In this document: piece by piece, positions 1 to 7,829 of the stretch | Layout: each line of letters starts with the position of its first letter | Position numbering within the stretch: the first letter of the stretch is position 1 | Assembly: GCA_903913215.1 (NCBI GenBank) | Contig: CAIWKE010000036.1 | Span: 62,001-126,000, forward strand | Direction: 5' to 3' | Length of the DNA stretch: 64,000 nt | DNA from: an uncultured Holophagaceae bacterium | GTDB taxonomy: Bacteria > Acidobacteriota > Holophagae > Holophagales > Holophagaceae | The notes under the pieces: model-generated | Told to the model about the DNA's origin: nothing | Databases searched by the model: none | What the model saw: only the letters and a program-made list of their open reading frames with translations | Made by a program: the position numbers and the translations under genes

Positions 1-714
1 CGGGTTGCTGCTTCGCCGTTGGTGCCCCGCCCCCGCGCCTACGAACAGGTGCTTGATCGCATCGAGGCCGACCTGGCCGCCCACCGGCTCCGGGTCGGCG
101 ACCGGATGCCGTCTGAGCGCGACCTGGCTCTCGACCTGGGCATCTCCCGGCCTGCGGTCCGCGAGGCGCTGCGCATCATGGAGGCCTGGGGAACCGTCGT
201 CCAGGGCACCGGCTCGGGGCCTGATGCAGGCACGGTGCTCATCGCCTCCCCGGCGTCAGCGCTGACCCGGTTCATCCGGCTGCATGTCCTGCTCGCGAGC
301 ATTGGGGCCACCGACCTGCTGCAGGCCCGCATCGCCCTGGAGCGGGAATCAACCCGGCTGGCGGCCCTGCATGCTACCGCCCAGGACCATGAGCTCATCG
401 CCACGCCCCTCACGGCCATGGATCAGCCGGGACTGGACGCGGACGCCTTCAATGAGCTCGACTCTGCCTTCCATGTGGCCATTGCCCGCGCCGCGGGCAA
501 TCTGCTGGTATCGGAGCTCACCATCGCGCTGCGGGAGGCCATGCGTCCCCGCCTGCTGGCCTCCCTGCAGGCTGCGCTGGATCTCCCGGGCATCACCAGG
601 CGATTGCGGGCCGACCACCACGGCATCTACAAGGCGATCTGCCAGGGCCAACCACAGGCGGCCGCAGACCGGGTCGAGGTCCACATCAATCAGTTCTACG
701 GGCGGGTGGATTAA
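1..714 (+). CDS. FadR/LldR-family GntR transcriptional regulator (5' end at window edge)
   Basis: DNA-binding repressor or activator of the FadR subfamily of GntR proteins. An N-terminal winged helix carries the family signature (GDRMPSERDLALDLGISRPA, about residues 27-46). A helical FCD-type ligand domain follows, with DSAFHVAIARAAGN and the late HHGIYKAI histidines that usually bind a metal and a carboxylate. The frame is open to the window edge. In-frame TTG at 19 or GTG at 22 would give a normal N-terminus just before RAYEQV, but a start upstream of the window is equally possible. It is followed by a 395 nt gap holding a FadR-type operator and then glcD-glcF on the same strand, so it probably controls that 2-hydroxy-acid oxidase and perhaps itself. 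Lactate or glycolate as effector is inference from the neighbours. Confidence 0.85.
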   Translation, partial: RVAASPLVPRPRAYEQVLDRIEADLAAHRLRVGDRMPSERDLALDLGISRPAVREALRIMEAWGTVVQGTGSGPDAGTVLIASPASALTRFIRLHVLLASIGATDLLQARIALERESTRLAALHATAQDHELIATPLTAMDQPGLDADAFNELDSAFHVAIARAAGNLLVSELTIALREAMRPRLLASLQAALDLPGITRRLRADHHGIYKAICQGQPQAAADRVEVHINQFYGRVD

Positions 715-1109
715 GAGGTCGTCACAGCACCCGGCACCCCCGCCGCACCTCCGTCGGGTTTGGTTCGGACCTCTGAAGCGCCCGGCAGCCTCCAGCGCAG
801 CCATAGAGGCTGATTCCAGGCGCAATCAGATTTCAAAAATAGCCATGTAAATCAACGATTTTATGTGGTCTGACCACATGTGATATCCGTCATAGACGAG
901 CAGGTTATCTATGGGCAATCTCTACCTGCACCCCCGCCCCTGAACAGAAGGTGCGAGATCTTTCCAGATCCCCATCGACTTGGTCTCCTGCCCACCTGGA
1001 ACCCGGACCTGGCCACCGGTGTCAGGTCGCGAACCAGCATGGATGAGTGCGCCGCAGGCCCACGATTCACCAACCCTACCAACTGTCCACCCAACCAGAG
1101 GGAGAACTG
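715..1109. other. 395 nt intergenic region upstream of glcDF
   Basis: Apart from the operator at 863-879 I see no gene. The part around 830-865 is AT-richer than its surroundings and is the likely promoter zone, but no clear -35/-10 pair stands out. Short open frames here lack coding character. Confidence 0.5.
863..879. promoter_or_regulatory. FadR-family operator between regulator and glcD
   Basis: A perfect inverted repeat, ATGTGGTC-T-GACCACAT. Its core TGGTCTGACCA (866-876) fits the TNGTNNNACNA consensus of FadR-subfamily GntR regulators. It is the only such palindrome I see in the 715-1109 gap and lies about 230 nt before the glcD start. The neighbouring GntR protein is the obvious binder. 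Confidence 0.75.
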
Positions 1110-2510
1110 ATGCTCGACAAGGCGGTTGTTCTGAAACTCCAAGAATTGGTCGGCAAAGAAAACGTGCTCACGAGCAAGGTTGAGATGCTCGCGTACAGCT
1201 ATGACGCCACCGCGGACATGCCTCGCCAGATGCCCGACGTGGTCGTCATGCCCACGAGCAGCGCGATGGTCCAGCAGGTTGTGGACCTCGCCCGGGCCAA
1301 GCACCTCGCCATCTATCCCCGTGGCGCTGGATCCAACCTGAGCGGCGGCACCATCCCCTACAAGAAGGGCATCGTCCTGTCCTTCCAGCGCATGAACCAG
1401 ATTCTCGAGATCGACCCGGCCAACCTCACGGCCACCGTGCAGCCCGGCGTCGTCATCGCGGCCCTGAACGCCGCCATCGCCAAGCACGGGCTCATCTATC
1501 CCCCGGACCCGGGCACCGTGGCCACGGCCACCATGGGGGGCTCCGCCGCGGAAAACTCCGGCGGGCTGCGGGGCCTCAAGTACGGCGTGACGAAGAACTA
1601 CATCATGGGCATGGAAGTGGTACTGGCCAACGGCAACAAGGTCCGCTTCGGCGGCAAGACCGTGAAGAACGTCACGGCCTATGACTTCTCGAACCTCTTC
1701 GTGGGCTCGGAAGGGACCCTGGGCATCACCACTGAACTGACCTGCAAGCTGATCCCCGCGCCCCGGTTCCGCCGGACCATGATGGGGATTTTCAGCACCA
1801 TCGAAGATGCGGGCAACGCGGTGGCCGGCATCATCGCGGCCCATGTCATCCCCGCGACCCTCGAGATCATGGACAACATGACCATCCGCACCGTGGAGGC
1901 CTTTGCGAACATCGGTCTGCCGGTGGAGGCCAAGGCACTGCTGCTCTGTGAGGTGGATGGGATGTCCCAGGATCTGGTCGATACCGAGGCCGAGGCGGTC
2001 ATCGAAGTCCTGAAGAAGAACAACTGCGAATACAAGGCCGCGAACACCGACGTCGAGCGCGATCAGCTCTGGCTGGCCCGCCGCAACGCCCTGCCGGCCC
2101 TGGCTTCCCTCAACAACACTTGCATCGTGGAAGACGCCACTGTTCCCCGCAGCCGGATCACCGAGATGCTGCTGGCCTGCGAAGCCATCGCGGCCAAGTA
2201 CAACGTCACCATCGGAACCTTCGGCCACGCCGGAGACGGCAACCTGCACCCGACCATCCTCTACGACATGTATGACCAGGACCTGACGACCCGGGTGCAC
2301 ATGGCCATCGATGAAATCTTCTCCACCGCCCTGGCGCTGGGTGGGACGTTGTCCGGCGAGCATGGCATCGGCATGGCCAAGATGAAGTACCTGGGAGACG
2401 AACTGGGCCAGAGCGGGCTCGACCTGATGAGGACCATCAAGGAGGCCCTGGATCCGGACTACCTGCTCAACCCCGGGAAGCTGGTCCCCCTGCAGGAGGT
2501 CCTGGTATGA
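1110..2510 (+). CDS. glcD: GlcD-type FAD-linked lactate/glycolate oxidase subunit
   Basis: FAD-binding oxidase of the VAO/PCMH family, 466 aa, the usual GlcD length. PRGAGSNLSGG (about residues 70-80) is the FAD pyrophosphate-binding loop. The C-terminal FAD-oxidase domain has GTFGHAGDGNLHP and GGTLSGEHGIGMAKM, matching GlcD and D-lactate dehydrogenases. ATG at 1110 is chosen because GAGGGAG lies 8 nt upstream; an in-frame upstream extension lacks conserved sequence. It overlaps glcF by 4 nt (ATGA), so the two are translationally coupled. The pair should oxidise D-lactate or glycolate and pass electrons through GlcF to quinone. The substrate cannot be settled from sequence, but the lactate permease at 60.8 kb favours lactate. 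Confidence 0.88.
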   Translation: MLDKAVVLKLQELVGKENVLTSKVEMLAYSYDATADMPRQMPDVVVMPTSSAMVQQVVDLARAKHLAIYPRGAGSNLSGGTIPYKKGIVLSFQRMNQILEIDPANLTATVQPGVVIAALNAAIAKHGLIYPPDPGTVATATMGGSAAENSGGLRGLKYGVTKNYIMGMEVVLANGNKVRFGGKTVKNVTAYDFSNLFVGSEGTLGITTELTCKLIPAPRFRRTMMGIFSTIEDAGNAVAGIIAAHVIPATLEIMDNMTIRTVEAFANIGLPVEAKALLLCEVDGMSQDLVDTEAEAVIEVLKKNNCEYKAANTDVERDQLWLARRNALPALASLNNTCIVEDATVPRSRITEMLLACEAIAAKYNVTIGTFGHAGDGNLHPTILYDMYDQDLTTRVHMAIDEIFSTALALGGTLSGEHGIGMAKMKYLGDELGQSGLDLMRTIKEALDPDYLLNPGKLVPLQEVLV

Positions 2511-3856
2511 CTCCAGTGACGATGACCAAGGCGGGCTCCGCCACCCAGACCTACCATGACGACCTGCACCTGGTCCGGGACGAGATCGACAAGTGCATGA
2601 AGTGCGGCAACTGCATGGCGGTATGTCCCGTCTACTCCGTGGACAAGGACGAGATGGCCGTCACCCGGTCGAAGATCGCCGTGGCCGATGCGGTTCTGAA
2701 GGGCGACCTCTCGCTTGATGACCCGGAAGTCTCGGAGATGATCTTCAACTGCCTGGTCTGCAAGTCCTGCATGACCAACTGCCCGACCAAGGTCGGCTAC
2801 GACAAGATCGTGCTTGCCTTCAGGGCAGCCCTGGTCCGCAAGAATGGCCTGCCCTGGCTGAAGAAGATGATCTTCTCCACGCTCAAGAACCCCAAGATGT
2901 TTGACGCTGCGATGAAGTTCGGCGCTTCCGTGCAGGGCGTGGCCTTCAAGGGCGACCGCAAGCTCAAGGCCATCTCGCCCAGGTCCCCCTTTGCCCTGGT
3001 GGGCAGCGGCATCGGTTTCGACGCGGACCGGAAGATGCCCGCCCTGACCGTGACGCCCCTCCGGGAACGGGTGGAGGAGGTGGTCACACCCCCGAAGGTC
3101 AAGCTGAAGGTGGCCTTCTTCACCGGCGACTCCCTCAACTATTTCTATCCGGACGCCGGCATGGACCTCATCGAGGTTCTCACAGCCAATGACATTGAAG
3201 TGCACATCCCCAAGGAGCAGTCCTGCTGCGGCATTCCGGTGCTGGTGCATGGCGATACCGAGACGGTCCGATCCCTGGCGAGGAACAACATCGACCAGAT
3301 GGTGGCGACAGGCTGTGAATACCTGGTCACGGGCTGCGGTTCCTGTGGGGGCGCCTGGCAGCACGATTACGTTGACCTCTTTGCCGCCGATCCTGTCTAC
3401 AAGGCCAAGGCCGAATACTGGGCGAAGCGGACCTATGACATCTCCACCTTCCTCACCAAGGTGATCCGGTTCCGCCAGCCCAAGGGCCAAGTGGATGCCG
3501 TTGTCACCTACCACGACTCCTGCCACCTGAAGAAGACCATGAAGGTTTTTGCGGAACCACGCGAGATCCTGAAGAGCATCCCAGGCGTGACCCTCAAGGA
3601 GATGGCGGCCCCGGACACCTGCTGCGGCAGCGGCGGCTCCTACGTCGTGTCGCACTACGACACCTCCTCCTGCCTCGGCAGGAACAAGGCCCAGGACATC
3701 AACCAGACCGGCGCCGACACGGTGTCCGTGGGCTGCCCCGCCTGCATGATGCAGCTCCTGGACAATGTCAGCCGCTTCGGGAAGGAGCAGAAGGTCTCCC
3801 ACTACATCTCTCTTCTGGCGGATTCCTATCGCAAGGAGAAGGAGATCGCACACTAG
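2507..3856 (+). CDS. glcF: GlcF-type iron-sulfur subunit of lactate/glycolate oxidase
   Basis: Iron-sulfur electron-transfer partner of GlcD, 449 aa. Two ferredoxin-like 4Fe-4S motifs are visible, CMKCGNCMAVCP (about residues 30-41) and CLVCKSCMTNCP (about 82-93). Two CCG domains of the heterodisulfide-reductase/LutA type follow: SCCGIPV with TGCGSCGGAW, and DSCHLKK with DTCCGSGGSY and GCPACMMQL. The start overlaps the glcD stop. No third subunit (GlcE) is present, so this is a two-subunit enzyme. Electron delivery to the quinone pool follows from the family. Confidence 0.88.
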   Translation: MTPVTMTKAGSATQTYHDDLHLVRDEIDKCMKCGNCMAVCPVYSVDKDEMAVTRSKIAVADAVLKGDLSLDDPEVSEMIFNCLVCKSCMTNCPTKVGYDKIVLAFRAALVRKNGLPWLKKMIFSTLKNPKMFDAAMKFGASVQGVAFKGDRKLKAISPRSPFALVGSGIGFDADRKMPALTVTPLRERVEEVVTPPKVKLKVAFFTGDSLNYFYPDAGMDLIEVLTANDIEVHIPKEQSCCGIPVLVHGDTETVRSLARNNIDQMVATGCEYLVTGCGSCGGAWQHDYVDLFAADPVYKAKAEYWAKRTYDISTFLTKVIRFRQPKGQVDAVVTYHDSCHLKKTMKVFAEPREILKSIPGVTLKEMAAPDTCCGSGGSYVVSHYDTSSCLGRNKAQDINQTGADTVSVGCPACMMQLLDNVSRFGKEQKVSHYISLLADSYRKEKEIAH

Positions 3857-3859
3857 TTA

Positions 3860-4016
3860 CACGATGGACACGAAGTGCCAAGGCAAGGGCACGAAGGCGC
3901 TCATGGGGGCGCCTTCGAGTTCTGTGCCTTGGCAGCACCCATCGGTTGATTAATCGCAGAGAACGCAGAGAGCGCAGAGGGGCCGGGTCTTTCTGCGTGG
4001 CCTCCGCGGTTGGCGC
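3860..4016. repeat. Intergenic hairpin repeat (cgaagtgcc / cgcagagaa unit types)
   Basis: Two adjacent members of the dispersed family fill the gap between converging genes. The first has GTGCCAAGGCA pairing with TGCCTTGGCA across a GGGGGC-containing loop. The second is a cgcagagaa/cgcagagag 9-nt tandem followed by an imperfect opposite-strand copy (ctgcgtggcctccgcggttggcg). It probably acts as a bidirectional transcript end. Confidence 0.6.
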
Positions 4017-4835
4017 TTATTCCTTGATCACGGGGCCCGACTTTCCTTCGGCCGCGCGGTAGCCCCCCGGGAAGTGCTCGTGGGCGCAGGTGGGGCACAT
4101 GCCATGGGTGAAGGAGAGGTCCGTGCGCTCGGAGAGATACTGCTCCACCTGGGTCCAGAGGCCCTCGTCATCCCGCACCTTTTTGCACCAGCTGCAGATG
4201 GGCAGCAGGCCCTGAAGGGTGCGGATCTCGTCCAGGCTGCGTTTCAGTTCCTGGTTCAGGGCCGCCTGTTGCTTGCGCTCAGCATCATAGCTGGTGAGCA
4301 CCACCAGCAGGATCAGGATGCCGGCCACGACGCTCAACAGGAAGCCCGAGACCAGGTCCCAATAGCGGTCTGAGGGGCTCTTGAAGGCGATAGACCAGCC
4401 TGGATGCAGGTGATCCAGGCTCAGCAGCAGCAGGATGTTGAGGGTGAAGGCTGTGAGCATGGCCCAGCGGAGGCGCCGCCGGAAGAAGATGGCGATGATC
4501 ATGACGCCGGTGTAGAAGAACATGCCGATGCTGCCCTGGGACCCGCCATCTGTGAACCAGGAGAGGTTCAGCACCACCGCCACGGCCAGGGCGAAGGTCT
4601 TCTTGTGGGGATGTCCCGCCACCGAGCGCTGGTACAGGGCCCAGCTGCCAAGGCCGAAGGCGAAGATGATGAGGTTGAAGACCGGCGGCAGGTCCTGGAG
4701 GTAATTGATGGGAATGACCAGGAAGAGGCTCAGCACCGCAGCCGCCAGACTCAGGTGCTGGAAGAGGCGGTCCTCCATGGGCAGGCCTTGGGCCGCAGCA
4801 AACCTGGCCTTGAGCACCTGCAGGGGACGGATCAA
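4017..4835 (-). CDS. Integral membrane protein with C-terminal LPICSWCKK-type cysteine domain
   Basis: Protein of 272 aa. About six hydrophobic segments (residues 25-190) are followed by a short coiled region (AERKQQAALNQELKRSLDEI). The cytosolic tail LQGLLPICSWCKKVRDDEG...FTHGMCPTCAHEH resembles a tail seen on many bacterial PAS, GGDEF and response-regulator proteins. Its four cysteines (CSWC, CPTC) look metal-binding. No kinase, cyclase or phosphodiesterase domain is attached, so output must come from a partner. The start is TTG at 4835 with AGGAG 7 nt upstream; ATG at the MEDRLF position is an alternative. It follows the GCS2-M20 gene on the same strand. The specific function is unknown. 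Confidence 0.6.
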   Translation of the reverse strand: MIRPLQVLKARFAAAQGLPMEDRLFQHLSLAAAVLSLFLVIPINYLQDLPPVFNLIIFAFGLGSWALYQRSVAGHPHKKTFALAVAVVLNLSWFTDGGSQGSIGMFFYTGVMIIAIFFRRRLRWAMLTAFTLNILLLLSLDHLHPGWSIAFKSPSDRYWDLVSGFLLSVVAGILILLVVLTSYDAERKQQAALNQELKRSLDEIRTLQGLLPICSWCKKVRDDEGLWTQVEQYLSERTDLSFTHGMCPTCAHEHFPGGYRAAEGKSGPVIKE

Positions 4836-4839
4836 TGAC

Positions 4840-4877
4840 GACTCCTGGCTCCTGTGGTGGCAGGAGCGACAGGAGTC
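4840..4877. promoter_or_regulatory. Long hairpin covering the RBS of the membrane-protein gene
   Basis: GACTCCTG-GCTCCTG pairs with CAGGAGC-GA-CAGGAGTC around a 6 nt loop, giving 15 bp with a two-base bulge. Read on the minus strand, the 3' arm contains the AGGAG that precedes the TTG start of the membrane-protein gene, so the stem would hide that site. Read on the plus strand it is followed by TTTT, like a weak terminator. Confidence 0.55.
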
Positions 4878-4891
4878 TTTTCGGCCTGGAC

Positions 4892-7702
4892 CTAGGCCTT
4901 GAAAAGTTCTGCGGCAAAAGCGTCCAGGGCCCGGTAGTAGGGGTCGATGCTGGGGATGTAGTGACGCTCCCCGGCGGCGTGGGGGCCGATGCCGGTCTGG
5001 CCCCAGACCACACCCTGGCCCCCGGGGGCGAAGCGGGCCGAGGTGCCCGCGCCCTTGCGACCGATGCGCACGTCACCGCCCGCAGCGCTGATGCCCGCCA
5101 GCAGGGCCTTGAGGTGGGGATTCTCGGGATCGCAGGCGATGCCTGGCTCCCAGGCGGAGGGCAGGAATTCCAGCTGCAGCTCCGCGGCCATGGCTTCGAT
5201 GTCCGCACGCATCTTGGACACATCGTCCTGGGGGATGGGGCGGATCTCCACGCCCAGAGAGCCACGATCCGGGGTGATGTTGTAGATGCCCGGGGTGCCG
5301 ACCTGGATGTAGGCGAAGCGGGCCAGGGACTGCCAGCCCTCGGCGGACTTGAGGGTGAGGTGCCGGGCGAAGAGTTCCCGCAGGGACTCCCGCGCACTGA
5401 GCAGGCGCTCCGTGAGGTCCGCACCGCCCGCTAGGCCACTGTGGCCCCGGGTTCCATGGGCCACCAGCTCGAAGCGCAGCACTCCGCGGTTCTGGGTGCA
5501 GACCTCGCCCCAGAGCTCGGTGCCCTTCTCACCCGTGCGCTCGCCAGCCGCGAAGAAGGCGGGCTCGTAGCCGGACTCCTCCTTGAGAAGCTGAAGCACG
5601 TGGGGCGTGCCCATGGCCTCCAGCTCACCGTTCTCCTCGTTGCCCACCAGCAGCAGGTTCACGGGAGGGTAGGGCGCGCCCTGCTTGAGGCGGTCCTTCA
5701 TCCACACCAGGTAGGTGGAGACCACGGTCTTCATGTCCGCGGCGCCGCGACCCCAGAGGTAGTCACCCTCGATGCGGGGCTCGAACTGGCTATCGTCGGG
5801 CTCGGGCTCCACCACGTCGAAGTGACCGCAGAGCATGACCGGGGCCTGCTCGCCGCCAGGGAAGTGAGCCAGGATGGCAGGGAAGGGACCTGTGTCGAAG
5901 GTACGGACCGGGACGCCGTGGTTTCGCAGGTAGTCGTAAATGAAAGTGGCGGCGCGGTGGACTTCCGGCAGGCGCTCCTCGGGGCAGGCGGTGACGCTGG
6001 GGATCTTCACCAGGCGCTGGGAGAGGGCCAGCACCTCGCTGGTCTTGTCTGCGTAGGCCGTGTCCACGAAGGTCTCGGGCCGGGGCCGGAAGCGGATGGG
6101 GGCTTCGGAGTCGAGGTGCACTTCTTCCCGGGCATGCTGAACGAAGTCCTGGATCTTGCCTTCCTCCTGGCCCAGGTCCGACAGGTGGGCGGTGATGCCC
6201 TCTACCTCAGTGCGAACCTGCTGCTTGCGGGCCTCGGCCAGCTCCACCAGGAGGTCGGGAGGCACGATGTCCGAAGTGCCCAGCTTCTCCTTGAGGCGCA
6301 GGCGGATGCGCTCGGCCGTGCTCGGGGCACCGGCGGCCATGTCCCGCAGGGGCTGGAGGTCGTCCCAGAGGCCCAGGCCTTCGGCCAGGGGGCGCATCTC
6401 CTTGAGGGTCCACTCCAGGAAGGCACGCATGGCGATGGGCTTGGCCGTGAGGGGATTGTCGATGGTTCCGCGCAGGCCCTCTTTGGCGGCCGTATCTTCG
6501 TTGCGCCGGGCCCGCGTGATGTCCTCCGCGTCGTAGCGGAAACCCCGGGCGAAGTCAGGATCCGCGTAGAAGCGGAGGAGGAGGAGGTGCTTAAGCGTGA
6601 GATTGGCGACGTCCAGGGGCAGGTCATGGCAGGGATCGTCCGTGCGGACTTCCACGCGGGCCATGGGCAGGTCGATGCGAGCGAAGAGGTTCTGGCGCTC
6701 GATCTGGGCGGCCATGTCCTCCACGTTGCGGGTCTCGCCAGCGGCGAAGAGGCCGCGGGCGTAGATGTCGTGGAGCTGGTCACTCGTGACCTGGATGAGG
6801 CGCTCCACCGGCTCCGCCTGGGAGCGGGCGCGGACGGGGATCCAGTTGTTGTTGCCGAAGCGCACACCACTGCGCACCAGGTCGTAGGAGAGACGCAGGT
6901 AGTCCGCGTGGCTGCGGTTGAGGTCCGGCACGTCGAGCACCGGCGGGTTCGGGAAGGTGAGGTTGCGCACGGACTCATAGGGCGTGAGCCGCACCACGGG
7001 TTTCCCGTCCTCCTCGGAGGCCTGGAGCGGCGTGCTGGCGCTGGTGGCGATGAAGAGGGCCGCAAAGGCCCGCATGAGCCGGGTGCCCGTGATGTAGACC
7101 TGGTTCTTGTAGTCGTCCAGGTGCGTGTCACCGCGCTCGGCGGCGGGCAGGTGCATGAAGTCCCAGGCGAGCATGGGCTCAGGCAGACTCAAGTTGGAGT
7201 GGGTGCCCGCCGTGGCCAGCTCGGTGCCGTACATGTCCACGCAGCGCTGGAGGTAGCGGCGCTTGGCCAGGTGCCAGGACTCGGGCACGCAGTCCGGGCC
7301 GATCTTGGGCAGCACGAGGAGGTTGCCGTGCCAGTAGTGGAGCGGTTCGCCGAAGCTCTTGCCGACCTTGGCCAGGGCGTTGATGAGGGCCGCCTCCAGC
7401 AGGCGCCCCTCGTACACGGCGCCCTTGGGCGTGTGGTAGGGCCGCGTCACCCACTCGATCATCCAGTGGAAGACCTCCAGCTGGTGGTATTCCTCAGTCC
7501 AAGGCGAGAGCACCTTGGCCCGCAGGTGGTCCACGAAGGACATGCGATCCGGCCCCGTGCCCACCGTTAGCAGGGGGCGGAACTGGGGATCCACCAGGTT
7601 CCACTCCAGCTCCAGCCCGCAGAGGCCGCCCGAAGGCCGGGTCTCCAGCGCCGTCTGTCGCGCCAGCTGGAACTTCTCGACGAAGGCATTCAAATCGAAC
7701 AC
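4892..7702 (-). CDS. Fusion of GCS2-like glutamate-cysteine ligase and M20 metallopeptidase
   Basis: Protein of 936 aa with two enzyme halves. Residues 1 to about 480 are a GCS2/glutamine-synthetase-fold ligase: CGLELEWN, GTHSNLSL, NNNWIPVRAR and RVEVRTDDPCHDLPLD. A charged helical linker follows (about 480-545). Residues about 545-936 are an M20/DapE-like dipeptidase with GHFDVVEPEP, WGRGAADMK, GNEENGE, AAGERTGEKG and a late GPHAAGERHYIPS supplying the usual metal ligands and catalytic acids. GTG at 7702 is chosen because AGGAG lies 6 nt upstream; the in-frame extension beyond it runs into an intergenic repeat. One half may form and the other hydrolyse a gamma-glutamyl or similar amide bond. 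The substrate is unknown. A single long frame makes a sequencing fusion unlikely. Confidence 0.75.
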   Translation of the reverse strand: MFDLNAFVEKFQLARQTALETRPSGGLCGLELEWNLVDPQFRPLLTVGTGPDRMSFVDHLRAKVLSPWTEEYHQLEVFHWMIEWVTRPYHTPKGAVYEGRLLEAALINALAKVGKSFGEPLHYWHGNLLVLPKIGPDCVPESWHLAKRRYLQRCVDMYGTELATAGTHSNLSLPEPMLAWDFMHLPAAERGDTHLDDYKNQVYITGTRLMRAFAALFIATSASTPLQASEEDGKPVVRLTPYESVRNLTFPNPPVLDVPDLNRSHADYLRLSYDLVRSGVRFGNNNWIPVRARSQAEPVERLIQVTSDQLHDIYARGLFAAGETRNVEDMAAQIERQNLFARIDLPMARVEVRTDDPCHDLPLDVANLTLKHLLLLRFYADPDFARGFRYDAEDITRARRNEDTAAKEGLRGTIDNPLTAKPIAMRAFLEWTLKEMRPLAEGLGLWDDLQPLRDMAAGAPSTAERIRLRLKEKLGTSDIVPPDLLVELAEARKQQVRTEVEGITAHLSDLGQEEGKIQDFVQHAREEVHLDSEAPIRFRPRPETFVDTAYADKTSEVLALSQRLVKIPSVTACPEERLPEVHRAATFIYDYLRNHGVPVRTFDTGPFPAILAHFPGGEQAPVMLCGHFDVVEPEPDDSQFEPRIEGDYLWGRGAADMKTVVSTYLVWMKDRLKQGAPYPPVNLLLVGNEENGELEAMGTPHVLQLLKEESGYEPAFFAAGERTGEKGTELWGEVCTQNRGVLRFELVAHGTRGHSGLAGGADLTERLLSARESLRELFARHLTLKSAEGWQSLARFAYIQVGTPGIYNITPDRGSLGVEIRPIPQDDVSKMRADIEAMAAELQLEFLPSAWEPGIACDPENPHLKALLAGISAAGGDVRIGRKGAGTSARFAPGGQGVVWGQTGIGPHAAGERHYIPSIDPYYRALDAFAAELFKA

Positions 7703-7738
7703 GGGTACTCCTGGGACATTCAGAAAGGACAACTGATA

Positions 7739-7818
7739 ACCACCAAGGCGCCAAGACACCAAGAACTTATGACACCGATCTACTGCTTTTATTGGTGCCC
7801 TAGTGTCTTGGTGGTGGT
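7739..7818. repeat. Intergenic hairpin repeat (caccaagac unit type)
   Basis: accaccaaggcgccaagac and further units on the left pair with ttggtgccctagtgtcttgg on the right across about 30 nt. It lies between two co-directional minus-strand genes, just downstream of the aminotransferase stop. Confidence 0.65.
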
Positions 7819-7829
7819 CATTCCTGCTC

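Noticed and set aside
4840-4881. Plus-strand terminator read from the hairpin followed by TTTT
   Set aside because: No plus-strand gene lies upstream for more than 900 nt, and both flanking genes are on the minus strand, where the hairpin covers an RBS instead.
5441-7570. A 709-codon plus-strand open frame opposite the GCS2-M20 gene
   Set aside because: Its translation is repetitive and His/Gly/Val-rich with no domain, while the minus strand carries two complete enzyme halves.
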